A stretch of DNA of 5,267 nt, taken from NCBI GenBank assembly GCA_028289095.1, contig JAQGGY010000055.1, positions 1 to 5,267 of the forward strand, given 5' to 3'. Below are positions 1 through 5,267 of the stretch, piece after piece. A program made the position numbers and the translations under genes. The notes under the pieces are model-generated. The model did no database searches, had not been told where the DNA came from, and worked only from the letters and a program-made list of their open reading frames with translations. The stretch's first letter is position 1, and every line of letters starts with the position of its first letter. This DNA comes from Candidatus Saccharimonadota bacterium (lineage in GTDB: Bacteria > Patescibacteriota > Saccharimonadia > Saccharimonadales > Saccharimonadaceae).

Positions 1-1
1 T

Positions 2-136
2 GAACCCGCCGCAATTACGCATGAGCAGGCAAAAGAACTCTTAGCCAGTGCCGTACCAGCCAAAGGCCGCTTCGCTAAAAAAACGCCCGCCAAAAAAGCT
101 CCGGCTAAAAAAACCACGCGCACAACCAAGAAATAA
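2..136 (+). CDS. topA: C-terminal end of probable DNA topoisomerase I (5' partial)
   Basis: Only the last 44 codons are present; the gene begins before the window and stops at TAA 134-136. The visible part starts with a short segment reading EPAAITHEQAKELLASA, then a low-complexity basic tail of repeated AKK/PAKK units ending in TTRTTKK. Many bacterial type IA topoisomerases end in just this way: the last C-terminal repeat closes with a motif of the form P-x-x-ITxEQAxELLA and is followed by a Lys/Ala tail that binds DNA. The enzyme relaxes negatively supercoiled DNA through a transient 5'-phosphotyrosine break. The catalytic domains are outside the window, so the call rests on the tail alone. 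A histone-like or other Lys/Ala-tailed nucleic-acid-binding protein is the main alternative. The reading frame is clear; the identity is moderately supported. Confidence 0.55.
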   Translation, partial: EPAAITHEQAKELLASAVPAKGRFAKKTPAKKAPAKKTTRTTKK

Positions 137-153
137 CCAATAGCGTACAAATT

Positions 154-174
154 TACCCTCAGTGCTAGAGGGTA
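154..174 (+). terminator. Small hairpin after the topA-like gene, possible weak terminator
   Basis: TACCCTC (154-160) and GAGGGTA (168-174) form a perfect 7-bp stem with a 7-base loop, starting 18 bases after the upstream stop codon. What follows is T-rich but has no clean run of T (TATACTTTCATCC), so intrinsic termination would be weak. It may instead be a 3'-end stabilising or processing hairpin. The symmetry is certain; the function is inferred from position. Confidence 0.45.
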
Positions 175-329
175 TATACTTTCATCCTTATACTTCTATA
201 AAAATCACTTTACTATGCATTCGACGGGCTAGAAGCTCTATATTAAATGCAACTACATTCTTGACACACACGATACTCTAGGTTTAGCGACGACATATCA
301 CAAGCATTATGAAAGTCTCATGACATTCT

Positions 330-359
330 TTACTACGTACGTCTACTTCATGCTATAAT
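330..359 (+). promoter_or_regulatory. Possible extended -10 promoter (P1) upstream of the sigma-like gene
   Basis: TGCTATAAT at 351-359 is a perfect extended -10 element (TG, one base, then TATAAT at 354-359). The best -35 candidate is poor: TTACTA at 330-335, 18 bases upstream, with 3 of 6 consensus matches. Extended -10 promoters often tolerate a weak -35. It lies 50 bases upstream of a second, stronger promoter, so the two could act in tandem on the gene starting at 478. A chance match is possible because the region is very AT-rich. Confidence 0.45.
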
Positions 360-380
360 TTAGTTATATAGATAAAGTAT

Positions 381-409
381 TTGACATTATTAGTATATTG
401 TTCTATAAT
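381..409 (+). promoter_or_regulatory. Consensus sigma-70-type promoter (P2) for the sigma-like gene
   Basis: TTGACA at 381-386 and TATAAT at 404-409 are both perfect hexamers separated by the optimal 17 bases. Transcription should start near 416-417, giving an untranslated leader of about 60 bases before the ATG at 478. This is the strongest promoter match in the window. It should drive the sigma-region-4/winged-helix gene and, since there is no terminator after that gene, the membrane ATPase reading frames as well. A 7-bp inverted repeat (GTATATT 393-399, AATATAC 416-422) brackets the -10 box and the expected start site and could be an operator. Confidence 0.8.
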
Positions 410-477
410 TCAAATAATATACGCATTACAATTGATATACATACTGAAAATTAGTAGAGAGGATACACCGAAACGCC

Positions 478-1533
478 ATGGATAAACCCACACAAACAAA
501 TACGACCGCAACCCTAAAGCAGGCTGTCGTCGATATTCTTGAGATTATCGACCAAGAACGCGAACGTGAAATTATTACACGTCGCTTTGGACTTTTTGAT
601 CGCCGCGAGACACTTGAACAAATCGGTGAATTGCTTGGCATTACCCGTGAACGCGTGCGTCAACTAGAAAAAGCTATCCTTATCCGCCTTAAAATTGCCG
701 CTGAAGACAACAAAGTCCCTGCAATCAATGACGTCGAACGCATGATCATCCGCGACCTGTCAGAGACTGGCCGCGTTGCTCGCATTCAAGACATTACAGA
801 TCGTTTGATGGGCGGCAAAACAGATGCTCGTAGCCGTGCACATATTGCATTCGTTGCAGAACTGTCTCCAAACCTCGTTGTTGTCGGCGAAAACGACAAT
901 TATCACCACGCCGTTGGTATCAAGCAATATAGCGACGAAAAAACTATCAAGGCAAATGTCGACGAAATCGTCAAAACTGTCAAAAAGCATGGTGAGCCAC
1001 TGCAAATTGAAGAACTTCACAAGCTGTTGAAGCATGAAAATCCAGATCAAGTCCGCGCGCTTGCTAGTGTCAGTAAAAACCTAGCCCACCTCAAAGATTT
1101 CTGGGGACTGACGAAATGGCCGACGGTGAATCCGAAGAATATTCGTGATAAAATTTATGTTATCTTGGCCGAAAATGGCAAGCCTATGCACTTTTCCGAT
1201 ATTGCTAAGTCAATCAAAGACAGTGATTTCAAGCGAAAAGACGTGACGACGCAAGCGATCCATAACGAACTTATCAAAGACAAACGCTTTGTACTTATCG
1301 GTCGCGGCATCTATGCGCTTGATAACTGGGGATTCAGCAAGGGAACAGTCGCAGATATTATTACTGATGTACTAAAAGATGCCAACGAACCATTGCACCG
1401 CGATGAAATCGTTAAGCGAGTCTTAAAAAGCCGCCAAGTCAAAGAAACGACGATTCTGTTGAACCTGCAAAGCAAACCTCAATTTAAGCGTGTCGCCAAG
1501 GCTACTTACGCATTGGACGTTGTCACCAAATAG
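478..1533 (+). CDS. Sigma-70 region 4 protein with four winged-helix (HARE-HTH/RpoE-like) modules
   Basis: A 351-residue transcription-associated protein, probably cytoplasmic: no signal peptide or membrane segment. Residues about 13-76 match sigma-70 region 4, the domain that reads the -35 element and contacts the RNA polymerase flap: EREREIITRRFGL, then TLEQIGELLGITRERVRQLE, the helix-turn-helix. Sigma regions 1-3 are absent, so it cannot act as a complete sigma factor. The rest is a chain of winged-helix-like units at about 83-148, 157-215, 222-283 and 288-348. Each begins with a helix such as IYVILAENGKPMHFSDIAKSI and ends in a beta wing such as FVLIGRGIYALDNWG. The last two resemble HARE-HTH domains, the fold of the RNA polymerase delta subunit N-terminus; the first two are more diverged. 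ATG 478 has GAGAGGA 14 bases upstream and a consensus promoter before it. The ATPase frames follow 46 bases downstream, so co-transcription is likely. The architecture is well supported; the exact role (polymerase-associated regulator or DNA-bound factor) is unknown. Confidence 0.85.
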   Translation: MDKPTQTNTTATLKQAVVDILEIIDQEREREIITRRFGLFDRRETLEQIGELLGITRERVRQLEKAILIRLKIAAEDNKVPAINDVERMIIRDLSETGRVARIQDITDRLMGGKTDARSRAHIAFVAELSPNLVVVGENDNYHHAVGIKQYSDEKTIKANVDEIVKTVKKHGEPLQIEELHKLLKHENPDQVRALASVSKNLAHLKDFWGLTKWPTVNPKNIRDKIYVILAENGKPMHFSDIAKSIKDSDFKRKDVTTQAIHNELIKDKRFVLIGRGIYALDNWGFSKGTVADIITDVLKDANEPLHRDEIVKRVLKSRQVKETTILLNLQSKPQFKRVAKATYALDVVTK

Positions 1534-1579
1534 CCACCCTTGCAATGAGGGCGTGCAGATGAGACAATGAACAGTAGTT

Positions 1580-2725
1580 ATGGATGTCCTCTTTTGGGTT
1601 TTTAGTCTGTTATTTCAATGGTACATTTGGCTGCCAGCTGTACTTATCTTAGCGTACCTCACGTGGAAAAATAATCAGATCGCCGAATCAGTTAAATCTG
1701 TCGAAAGTGTCTTGCTTGCATTGGAAATCCCAAAGGCAAATGATAAGTCCGAACTTGCCGCCGAACAGCTATTTGCCAGCCTGCATGGTATTTTACGCGA
1801 TAGGGAAGAGCTAAAGCAAACGAATGGCATTCAAGAACACCTGAGCTTCGAAATCGCGTCCGTCAACGGACAAATCCGTTTTTACGCTTGGGTGCCAAAA
1901 ACCTTGCAAAGTTTTGTTGAGGGGCAAATTTATTCGCAGTATCCAACTGTCCAAATTCACGAAGCAGCCGAGGATTATGTCGCCCACGAACGCCAACATA
2001 GCGTTGTGTACACCTCGGAAATCACACTGTCTGACAGTGAATTTTTGCCGATCAAAACGTTTCAAAGCTTCGAGGTTGACCCTTTAGCTGGCATCACGGG
2101 CACGCTTGCCAAGCTTGAATCAACCGGGGAAGAGTTGTGGGTGCAAGTGCTGACGCGACCGATTGCTGATTCATGGCAAAAACAATCTGACAATTGGATA
2201 AAAAGTGTCAAAAACGGTAATCCGTTCGGCTTTTTGTCAGGCGAAGGACTAAACTTTAAATGGGTTGGCATGCTCCTCGAAGCACTTTGGAAACCGCCAG
2301 AACAGGGAACGGGTGGTGCACCAGCACCAAAAGAGCTTTCTGAACGGGACAAAACCCGTCTTGCCGAAGCAGAAAAAAAAGCCACCAAACTTGGCTACCA
2401 AGTCAAAATCCGTTTAGCGTATCTTGGCGAAAGCGAAACGAATGCAAAACTACGCATGCAAGCTATCGTTGGAACCTTCAAACAATTTAACAGCACTAAT
2501 CTCAATGGCTTCCGCATGAATGGTGGCAGCTTTAAAAAAGAAGATCTTGCAAACTACCGCAACAGATTGTTTATGGATCGTGGCTTTATTTTAAACATCG
2601 AAGAAGTTGCCAGTGTCTTCCACTTGCCGCACACTAACGTAGAAACACCGAATATCGTTTGGGCTAGCAATAAACCGCTGAACCGCCAGCAAAATTGCCT
2701 GTTGTCACGGGTAACGAGGCAATAG
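1580..2725 (+). CDS. Membrane-anchored N-terminal part of a HerA/TraG-like ATPase (DUF8128-type), ends by probable frameshift
   Basis: A 381-residue frame. An in-frame TGA lies at 1568-1570, so ATG 1580 is the first possible start; its ribosome binding site is weak. Residues about 4-29 are a strongly hydrophobic, Trp/Phe-rich membrane segment (FWVFSLLF, then WYIWLPAVLILAYL). A short helical stretch follows, then a large mixed alpha/beta domain with no catalytic motif I recognise. This arrangement, immediately before a HerA/TraG-type motor, resembles the DUF8128-like N-terminal region found fused to such ATPases in Patescibacteria; I am recalling that family, not searching it. Family-like sequence runs to about residue 365 (IVWASNK). 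The last 16 residues, PLNRQQNCLLSRVTRQ, look unnatural, while the -1 frame reads TAEPPAKLPVVTG straight into the ATPase. I therefore think this is the first third of a split gene of about 977 codons. If it is instead a complete separate gene, it would be a membrane partner of the ATPase, translationally coupled through a 31-base overlap. Confidence 0.75.
   Translation: MDVLFWVFSLLFQWYIWLPAVLILAYLTWKNNQIAESVKSVESVLLALEIPKANDKSELAAEQLFASLHGILRDREELKQTNGIQEHLSFEIASVNGQIRFYAWVPKTLQSFVEGQIYSQYPTVQIHEAAEDYVAHERQHSVVYTSEITLSDSEFLPIKTFQSFEVDPLAGITGTLAKLESTGEELWVQVLTRPIADSWQKQSDNWIKSVKNGNPFGFLSGEGLNFKWVGMLLEALWKPPEQGTGGAPAPKELSERDKTRLAEAEKKATKLGYQVKIRLAYLGESETNAKLRMQAIVGTFKQFNSTNLNGFRMNGGSFKKEDLANYRNRLFMDRGFILNIEEVASVFHLPHTNVETPNIVWASNKPLNRQQNCLLSRVTRQ
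2672..2725 (+). other. Probable frameshift site joining the membrane protein and the ATPase
   Basis: The upstream frame reads AAT AAA CCG at 2669-2677. The downstream (ATPase) frame has an in-frame TAA at 2671-2673 and is open from ACC 2674 onward. One extra A in the AAA at 2672-2674 would give AAT AAA ACC GCT, that is N-K-T-A-E-P-P-A-K, and fuse both frames into one of about 977 codons. The shift must fall between 2674 and the TAG at 2723-2725. No X-XXY-YYZ slippery heptamer or strong downstream stem is evident, so a mutation or a sequencing/assembly error is more likely than programmed frameshifting. Confidence 0.65.
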
Positions 2726-4512
2726 ACGAAAATATCAGTGCCTTCGGCTTAACGAACTTCCGCGGCAAGAAGCATCAGTTTGGCATGATGCGATCCGACC
2801 GCAGCCGTCATGACTATATCATTGGACAGACCGGTGCCGGTAAGTCCGGGACGCTCGAGCTATTTGCACTATCCGATATATTCCATGGCCAAGGCTATGC
2901 GATCATCGACCCGCACGGCGACTTTGCTGTCGATAATATGCGCTTCATCCCTGAGTCGCGTATGAAAGACGTCGTCTATTTCAATCCGGCGGATACCGCA
3001 TTTCCGCTAGGATTTAACCCACTAGAAGTCACCGATCCTGCCCATAAAACCAACATTAGCTCTGAAGTCATTGGCGTCCTTAAGCGTATGTTCGGTGAAT
3101 CATGGGGCCCCCGCCTAGAATATATTCTTCGCTATACCATCCTTGCATTACTTGATCGCCCAGAAACGACGATGCTTGATATTACCCGCATGCTCACCGA
3201 TAAAAAGTTTCGTGAAGACACACTGACTTACTGTAAAGACACGGTTGTTATGCAGTTCTGGCGCGTTGAATTCGCTAGCTGGAATGATAAGTTTGTCGCC
3301 GAAGCAATCGCCCCAGTACTCAATAAAGTCGGTGCGTTCACCGCCAACCCGATCATCCGTAACATTATCGGACAGCCTAAAAGCACGTTTAATATTCGCG
3401 AGATTATGGACGAAGGTAAAATTCTTATTGTCAATCTTTCTAAAGGCCTTGTCGGCGAAGATAATGCCTCTATCCTTGGCGCCTTCCTGGTCACGAAGAT
3501 TCAGTTGGCAGCGATGTCACGATCGGACATCCCAAAGATTGAAGATCGACGGCCGTTCTATCTGTATGTGGATGAGTTTCAGAACTTTGCCACCGACAGC
3601 TTCGCCACTATTCTTTCTGAAGCGCGTAAATACGGCCTAAACCTTACTGTTGCCAACCAATACATCTCACAGATGAGTGACACCGTACGTGATGCCGTAT
3701 TTGGTAACGTCGGCACGATGATTTGCTTCCGTGTGTCTGCCGATGACGCGCCCATCCTTTCGAAGCAATTCGAACCACAATTTGAGCCAAACGACCTTTT
3801 GCAAATGCACAACCGTAATTTTATTATCAACATGGTCATTAAAGGCGAGAAGTCACCAGCGTTTAGTGCCTCGACCCTCACATTACCTCCGCCACAGACA
3901 GACAATAGTGCGACTATCATTGAAAACACCCGTCGCAACTACAGCCGTAGTCGGGCAGATGTCGAGCAAGAAATTGCAGAAGCTATCCAACCCCCACAAA
4001 ACCTCCAAAGCAAACGACCGCCTCAATCTGCAGCCCAGGCAAAGCAGTGGCCGATTAACGCCCAAACACAAACAGTCACACCTAATAAGATTGTCTTTAA
4101 AACAGACAGCAGCACTCGACCTACGCCGACAGCTAAGCCACCGACAAATACTACACCAAGCTCTGCCAAGGTAAATCCACCGACGCAACCAGTCGATCCT
4201 ACGCCCCCTACGACAGCTCCGACGCAACAGGGGAGTGCTGAGGATGGCGTCGTACCGGAAAAAAGAAAGCGGACACGCACCCGTCGACGTAAACCATCGA
4301 CAACCAGCAGCCAAGAGGGTGGCGAACACACTTCAGCGTCGTCAGATCACGGCGAACGAAATGATCGATCTCGCACCCCACGCTCGCAGGCCCCACAGCA
4401 GGGAAGTGAAGCTCCAGGTACTAACGATGCGCCGCGCGGTAGTCACACCCCGCCGCCAACCCCAAAGCCTGCGCAAAAACCCGCTGACGAAACAATTCTA
4501 CGTTTACGTTAG
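2695..4512 (+). CDS. HerA/TraG (VirD4-like) P-loop DNA-pump ATPase with long disordered tail
   Basis: The 605 residues counted from TTG 2695 contain a RecA-like motor. Walker A is GQTGAGKS (44-51), followed by the HerA-like strand IIDPHGDF (70-77). Walker B is FYLYVDEFQNF with D293/E294 as the Mg and catalytic pair. The helix SEARKYGLNLTVANQYISQM then carries a polar sensor residue near Q322. This set is typical of the HerA/FtsK/VirD4 superfamily, whose ring-shaped members use ATP to move DNA through a pore or across a membrane. The motor ends near residue 397. After a charged helix (RSRADVEQEIAEAIQ, 418-432), about 170 residues are low-complexity Pro/Thr/Ser/Gln with a basic cluster KRKRTRTRRRK at 523-533, probably disordered and nucleic-acid- or membrane-surface-binding. 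TTG 2695 has no Shine-Dalgarno and the next Met codons (2785) lie close before Walker A, so independent initiation is doubtful. I infer it is the C-terminal two thirds of the preceding gene. No relaxase or other secretion gene is visible, so conjugation is not established. Confidence 0.85.
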   Translation: MPVVTGNEAIDENISAFGLTNFRGKKHQFGMMRSDRSRHDYIIGQTGAGKSGTLELFALSDIFHGQGYAIIDPHGDFAVDNMRFIPESRMKDVVYFNPADTAFPLGFNPLEVTDPAHKTNISSEVIGVLKRMFGESWGPRLEYILRYTILALLDRPETTMLDITRMLTDKKFREDTLTYCKDTVVMQFWRVEFASWNDKFVAEAIAPVLNKVGAFTANPIIRNIIGQPKSTFNIREIMDEGKILIVNLSKGLVGEDNASILGAFLVTKIQLAAMSRSDIPKIEDRRPFYLYVDEFQNFATDSFATILSEARKYGLNLTVANQYISQMSDTVRDAVFGNVGTMICFRVSADDAPILSKQFEPQFEPNDLLQMHNRNFIINMVIKGEKSPAFSASTLTLPPPQTDNSATIIENTRRNYSRSRADVEQEIAEAIQPPQNLQSKRPPQSAAQAKQWPINAQTQTVTPNKIVFKTDSSTRPTPTAKPPTNTTPSSAKVNPPTQPVDPTPPTTAPTQQGSAEDGVVPEKRKRTRTRRRKPSTTSSQEGGEHTSASSDHGERNDRSRTPRSQAPQQGSEAPGTNDAPRGSHTPPPTPKPAQKPADETILRLR

Positions 4513-4534
4513 TCTCATATTACGTTCACTATCC

Positions 4535-4558
4535 AAACGGCTAGAATCGGTCTACAAT
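4535..4558 (+). promoter_or_regulatory. Possible promoter for the cupredoxin-like gene
   Basis: TACAAT at 4553-4558 (5 of 6 matches to the -10 consensus) lies about 40 bases before the ATG at 4600. No good -35 hexamer is correctly spaced; TTCACT at 4525-4530 is 22 bases away, which is too far. A TAGAAT at 4542-4547 is an alternative -10. The strong, separate ribosome binding site and the 87-base gap after the ATPase stop argue for an independent unit, but read-through from the ATPase gene is equally possible because there is no terminator hairpin between them. Confidence 0.35.
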
Positions 4559-4585
4559 GAAACTATAGACAGAACACTAATAATT

Positions 4586-4592
4586 GGAGGAG
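4586..4592 (+). promoter_or_regulatory. Shine-Dalgarno site that fixes the start of the cupredoxin-like gene
   Basis: GGAGGAG sits 7 bases before ATG 4600, ideal spacing. An in-frame TTG at 4594 is only one base from this site and cannot be the start. This is by far the strongest ribosome binding site in the window. Confidence 0.85.
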
Positions 4593-4599
4593 TTTGATT

Positions 4600-5061
4600 A
4601 TGGATAAAAAAGCTACGATCGGCATCATTGCGGCGATATGTATTATTTTACTAGGCGCATGGGCATACATGATGGCACAGCCTGCGGTTGAGAGGGCAGC
4701 CCAAACGCCAGCAGTCGATTCCAACAAAACAACAGCTGAGACATCAGCGCCAGCAGAGGAGAGCTCCCAGCCGACAGCAGAGACTTCGTCCGCTGCGACA
4801 ATCACCTACACAGACAACGGATTCACCCCGAATACACTCACGGTTAAAAAGAATTCAGTCATTACAGTCACTAACAAATCATCTAAAAATGTTATGTTCT
4901 CCTCAGCAGACCATCCGACACACCAAGAGCAGCCGGAACTCAACATGAACACGCTAAACCCTGGCGAGTCAGGCACAATCACCATCACCAAAGCCGGCAT
5001 CTGGGGATATCACGACCATATTGACGAAACGATGACAGGCACGATAACTGTTACCGAATAG
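4600..5061 (+). CDS. Membrane-anchored cupredoxin-like protein lacking the usual copper cysteine
   Basis: A 153-residue protein exposed on the outer face of the membrane. Residues 1-4 (MDKK) are followed by one hydrophobic segment, about 6-26 (IGIIAAICIILLGAWAYMM), acting as an uncleaved anchor or signal peptide; the preceding AAI before Cys14 does not make a lipobox. Residues 27-66 are an Ala/Thr/Ser/Glu/Pro spacer. Residues 67-153 are a single beta-sandwich domain with the cupredoxin pattern: ITYTDNGFTPNTLTVKKNS, then TVTNKSS, NPGESGTITITKAGIWGYHDH, and MTGTITV. In classical blue copper proteins the last loop is Y-x-C-x-x-H-x-x-x-M-like; here it is YHDHIDETM (137-145), with Asp where Cys is expected. 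The early His ligand position also appears lost (SKNVMF). His105, His108, His138, His140 and Met145 remain as possible metal ligands. YHDH-type cupredoxin domains occur in other Patescibacteria, from memory. Type 1 electron transfer is unlikely; metal binding or a structural role is possible. The gene sits alone before a strong terminator. Confidence 0.8.
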   Translation: MDKKATIGIIAAICIILLGAWAYMMAQPAVERAAQTPAVDSNKTTAETSAPAEESSQPTAETSSAATITYTDNGFTPNTLTVKKNSVITVTNKSSKNVMFSSADHPTHQEQPELNMNTLNPGESGTITITKAGIWGYHDHIDETMTGTITVTE

Positions 5062-5074
5062 TACACCTAGACCT

Positions 5075-5112
5075 TATAAAAAGAGGTGAGTGATTTCTCG
5101 CCTCTTTTTATA
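5075..5112 (+). terminator. Strong intrinsic terminator, probably bidirectional
   Basis: A 16-bp stem (5075-5090 with 5097-5112, one T-G wobble) closes a 6-base TGATTT loop, beginning 14 bases after the cupredoxin stop. The GC-rich upper stem (GAGGTGAG/CTCGCCTC) rests on an A-run on the 5' side and a T-run on the 3' side (CTCTTTTTATAT), so it can end transcripts on either strand. Confidence 0.92.
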
Positions 5113-5134
5113 TCTTCTTCACCTAGGGGGATCA

Positions 5135-5163
5135 TCGAAACCTGTTCGATATAGAATAGAACA
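5135..5163. promoter_or_regulatory. Overlapping dyads, possible operator for a downstream gene
   Basis: TCGAA (5135-5139) and TTCGA (5145-5149) form one perfect inverted repeat around ACCTG. TGTTC (5143-5147) and GAACA (5159-5163) form a second around 11 bases. The first resembles a LexA box of the TCGAAC-N4-GTTCGA type but is one base too short and lacks one C. No gene start follows within the window, so the target is unknown. The symmetry is visible; the function is a guess. Confidence 0.25.
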
Positions 5164-5204
5164 AAAATGGAACAAGTTTAACTCACATAAAGCTTAATGT
5201 GCAG

Positions 5205-5232
5205 ATATCAGACAAATACAAAACTATATAAT
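5205..5232 (+). promoter_or_regulatory. Possible promoter near the window end
   Basis: TATAAT at 5227-5232 is a perfect -10 hexamer; the best -35 at suitable spacing is ATATCA (5205-5210, 16-base spacer, 3 of 6 matches). The surrounding sequence is very AT-rich, so chance is a real explanation. It would drive a gene beyond 5267. Nearby are a near-palindrome ACATAAAGCTTAATGT (5185-5200), a second copy of AGCTTAAT (5244-5251), and an inverted repeat TGTACG-TG-CGTACA (5253-5266). No gene is seen in 5113-5267. Confidence 0.3.
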
Positions 5233-5267
5233 CATAAATTATTAGCTTAATATGTACGTGCGTACAA

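Larger units (their letters stand above)
137..477. other. 341-base intergenic regulatory region
   Basis: This gap is clearly more AT-rich than the flanking genes and has no credible open frame. It holds the hairpin at 154-174 and promoter-like elements at 330-359 and 381-409. A GAGAGGA ribosome binding site lies at 457-463, with a rather long 14-base gap to the ATG. The stretch 175-329 contains nothing I can name: no tRNA fold and no recognisable riboswitch. A perfect 8-base palindrome ACGTACGT lies at 335-342, just upstream of the P1 -10 box. Confidence 0.6.

Noticed and set aside
261..289. TTGACA at 261-266 as another -35 element
   Set aside because: No hexamer resembling TATAAT occurs 15-19 bases downstream; the best bases are GTTTAG/TTTAGC.
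1535..1555. Terminator between the sigma-like gene and the membrane protein
   Set aside because: CCCT/AGGG gives only a 4-bp core stem with a bulged extension and there is no T-run after it.
2660..2700. Programmed -1 ribosomal frameshifting at the gene junction
   Set aside because: Neither CAATAAA nor the CAAAATT stretch allows proper re-pairing of P- and A-site tRNAs one base back; kept only as a less likely alternative.
3883..4331. Long antisense open frames across the ATPase tail
   Set aside because: They mirror the Pro/Arg/Thr-rich codons of the sense strand, are rich in Cys, Trp and Arg, and have no ribosome binding site or recognisable domain.
2695..4512. Naming the ATPase as a conjugation coupling protein (virD4/traG)
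   Set aside because: The motifs fit the wider HerA/FtsK/VirD4 superfamily and no relaxase or secretion genes are in the window, so a gene symbol is not justified.
4594..4599. TTG 4594 as the start of the cupredoxin-like gene
   Set aside because: It is one base from the GGAGGAG ribosome binding site; ATG 4600 has ideal spacing.
4600..4680. Lipoprotein signal peptide at Cys14 of the cupredoxin-like protein
   Set aside because: The residue before Cys is Ile and the Cys is in the middle of the hydrophobic segment, so there is no lipobox.
5135..5160. tRNA T-loop suggested by GTTCGA at 5144-5149
   Set aside because: No flanking stem, acceptor or anticodon arm can be formed around it.

Overview
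The window looks like part of a Patescibacteria (Candidate Phyla Radiation) chromosome, most likely Candidatus Saccharibacteria (TM7) or a close relative. This is an inference from protein style: a sigma-region-4 protein with a chain of winged-helix modules, a membrane-anchored HerA/TraG-type ATPase, and a small cupredoxin with a YHDH motif in place of the usual Cys-containing loop. All genes lie on the + strand and read normally with UGA as stop. There is no tRNA, rRNA, CRISPR array or transposon.

Layout. Positions 2-136 are the lysine/alanine-rich C-terminus of a gene that begins outside the window, probably DNA topoisomerase I. A 341-base AT-rich gap (137-477) follows, with a small hairpin just after the stop and two promoter-like elements, one a perfect TTGACA-N17-TATAAT. 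These should drive a 351-residue protein (478-1533) with a sigma-70 region 4 domain and about four winged-helix units. After 46 bases comes a membrane-anchored protein (1580-2725) that overlaps, in another frame, a P-loop DNA-pump-like ATPase (2695-4512). A separate short gene (4600-5061) encodes a membrane-anchored cupredoxin-like protein. It has its own strong ribosome binding site and ends in a strong hairpin terminator. The last 150 bases are non-coding, with several small dyads and a possible promoter for a gene beyond the window.

Main result. The membrane protein and the ATPase are probably one gene of about 977 codons broken by a single-base frameshift near 2672-2674. The ATPase frame is open from 2674, upstream of its only possible early start (a TTG with no Shine-Dalgarno). 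It joins smoothly to the membrane protein if one A is restored. The broken frame's last 16 residues look like out-of-frame sequence. Sequencing or assembly error, a real mutation, and recoding are all possible; I see no canonical slippery heptamer.

How the genes may work together. The sigma-like protein and the ATPase are probably co-transcribed from the consensus promoter. The ATPase architecture (N-terminal membrane segment, large N-terminal domain, RecA-like motor, long disordered basic tail) suggests a membrane-tethered machine acting on DNA. No relaxase or other type IV secretion gene is visible here, so a conjugation role cannot be claimed from this window. The cupredoxin-like gene appears to be an independent unit facing the outside of the cell.
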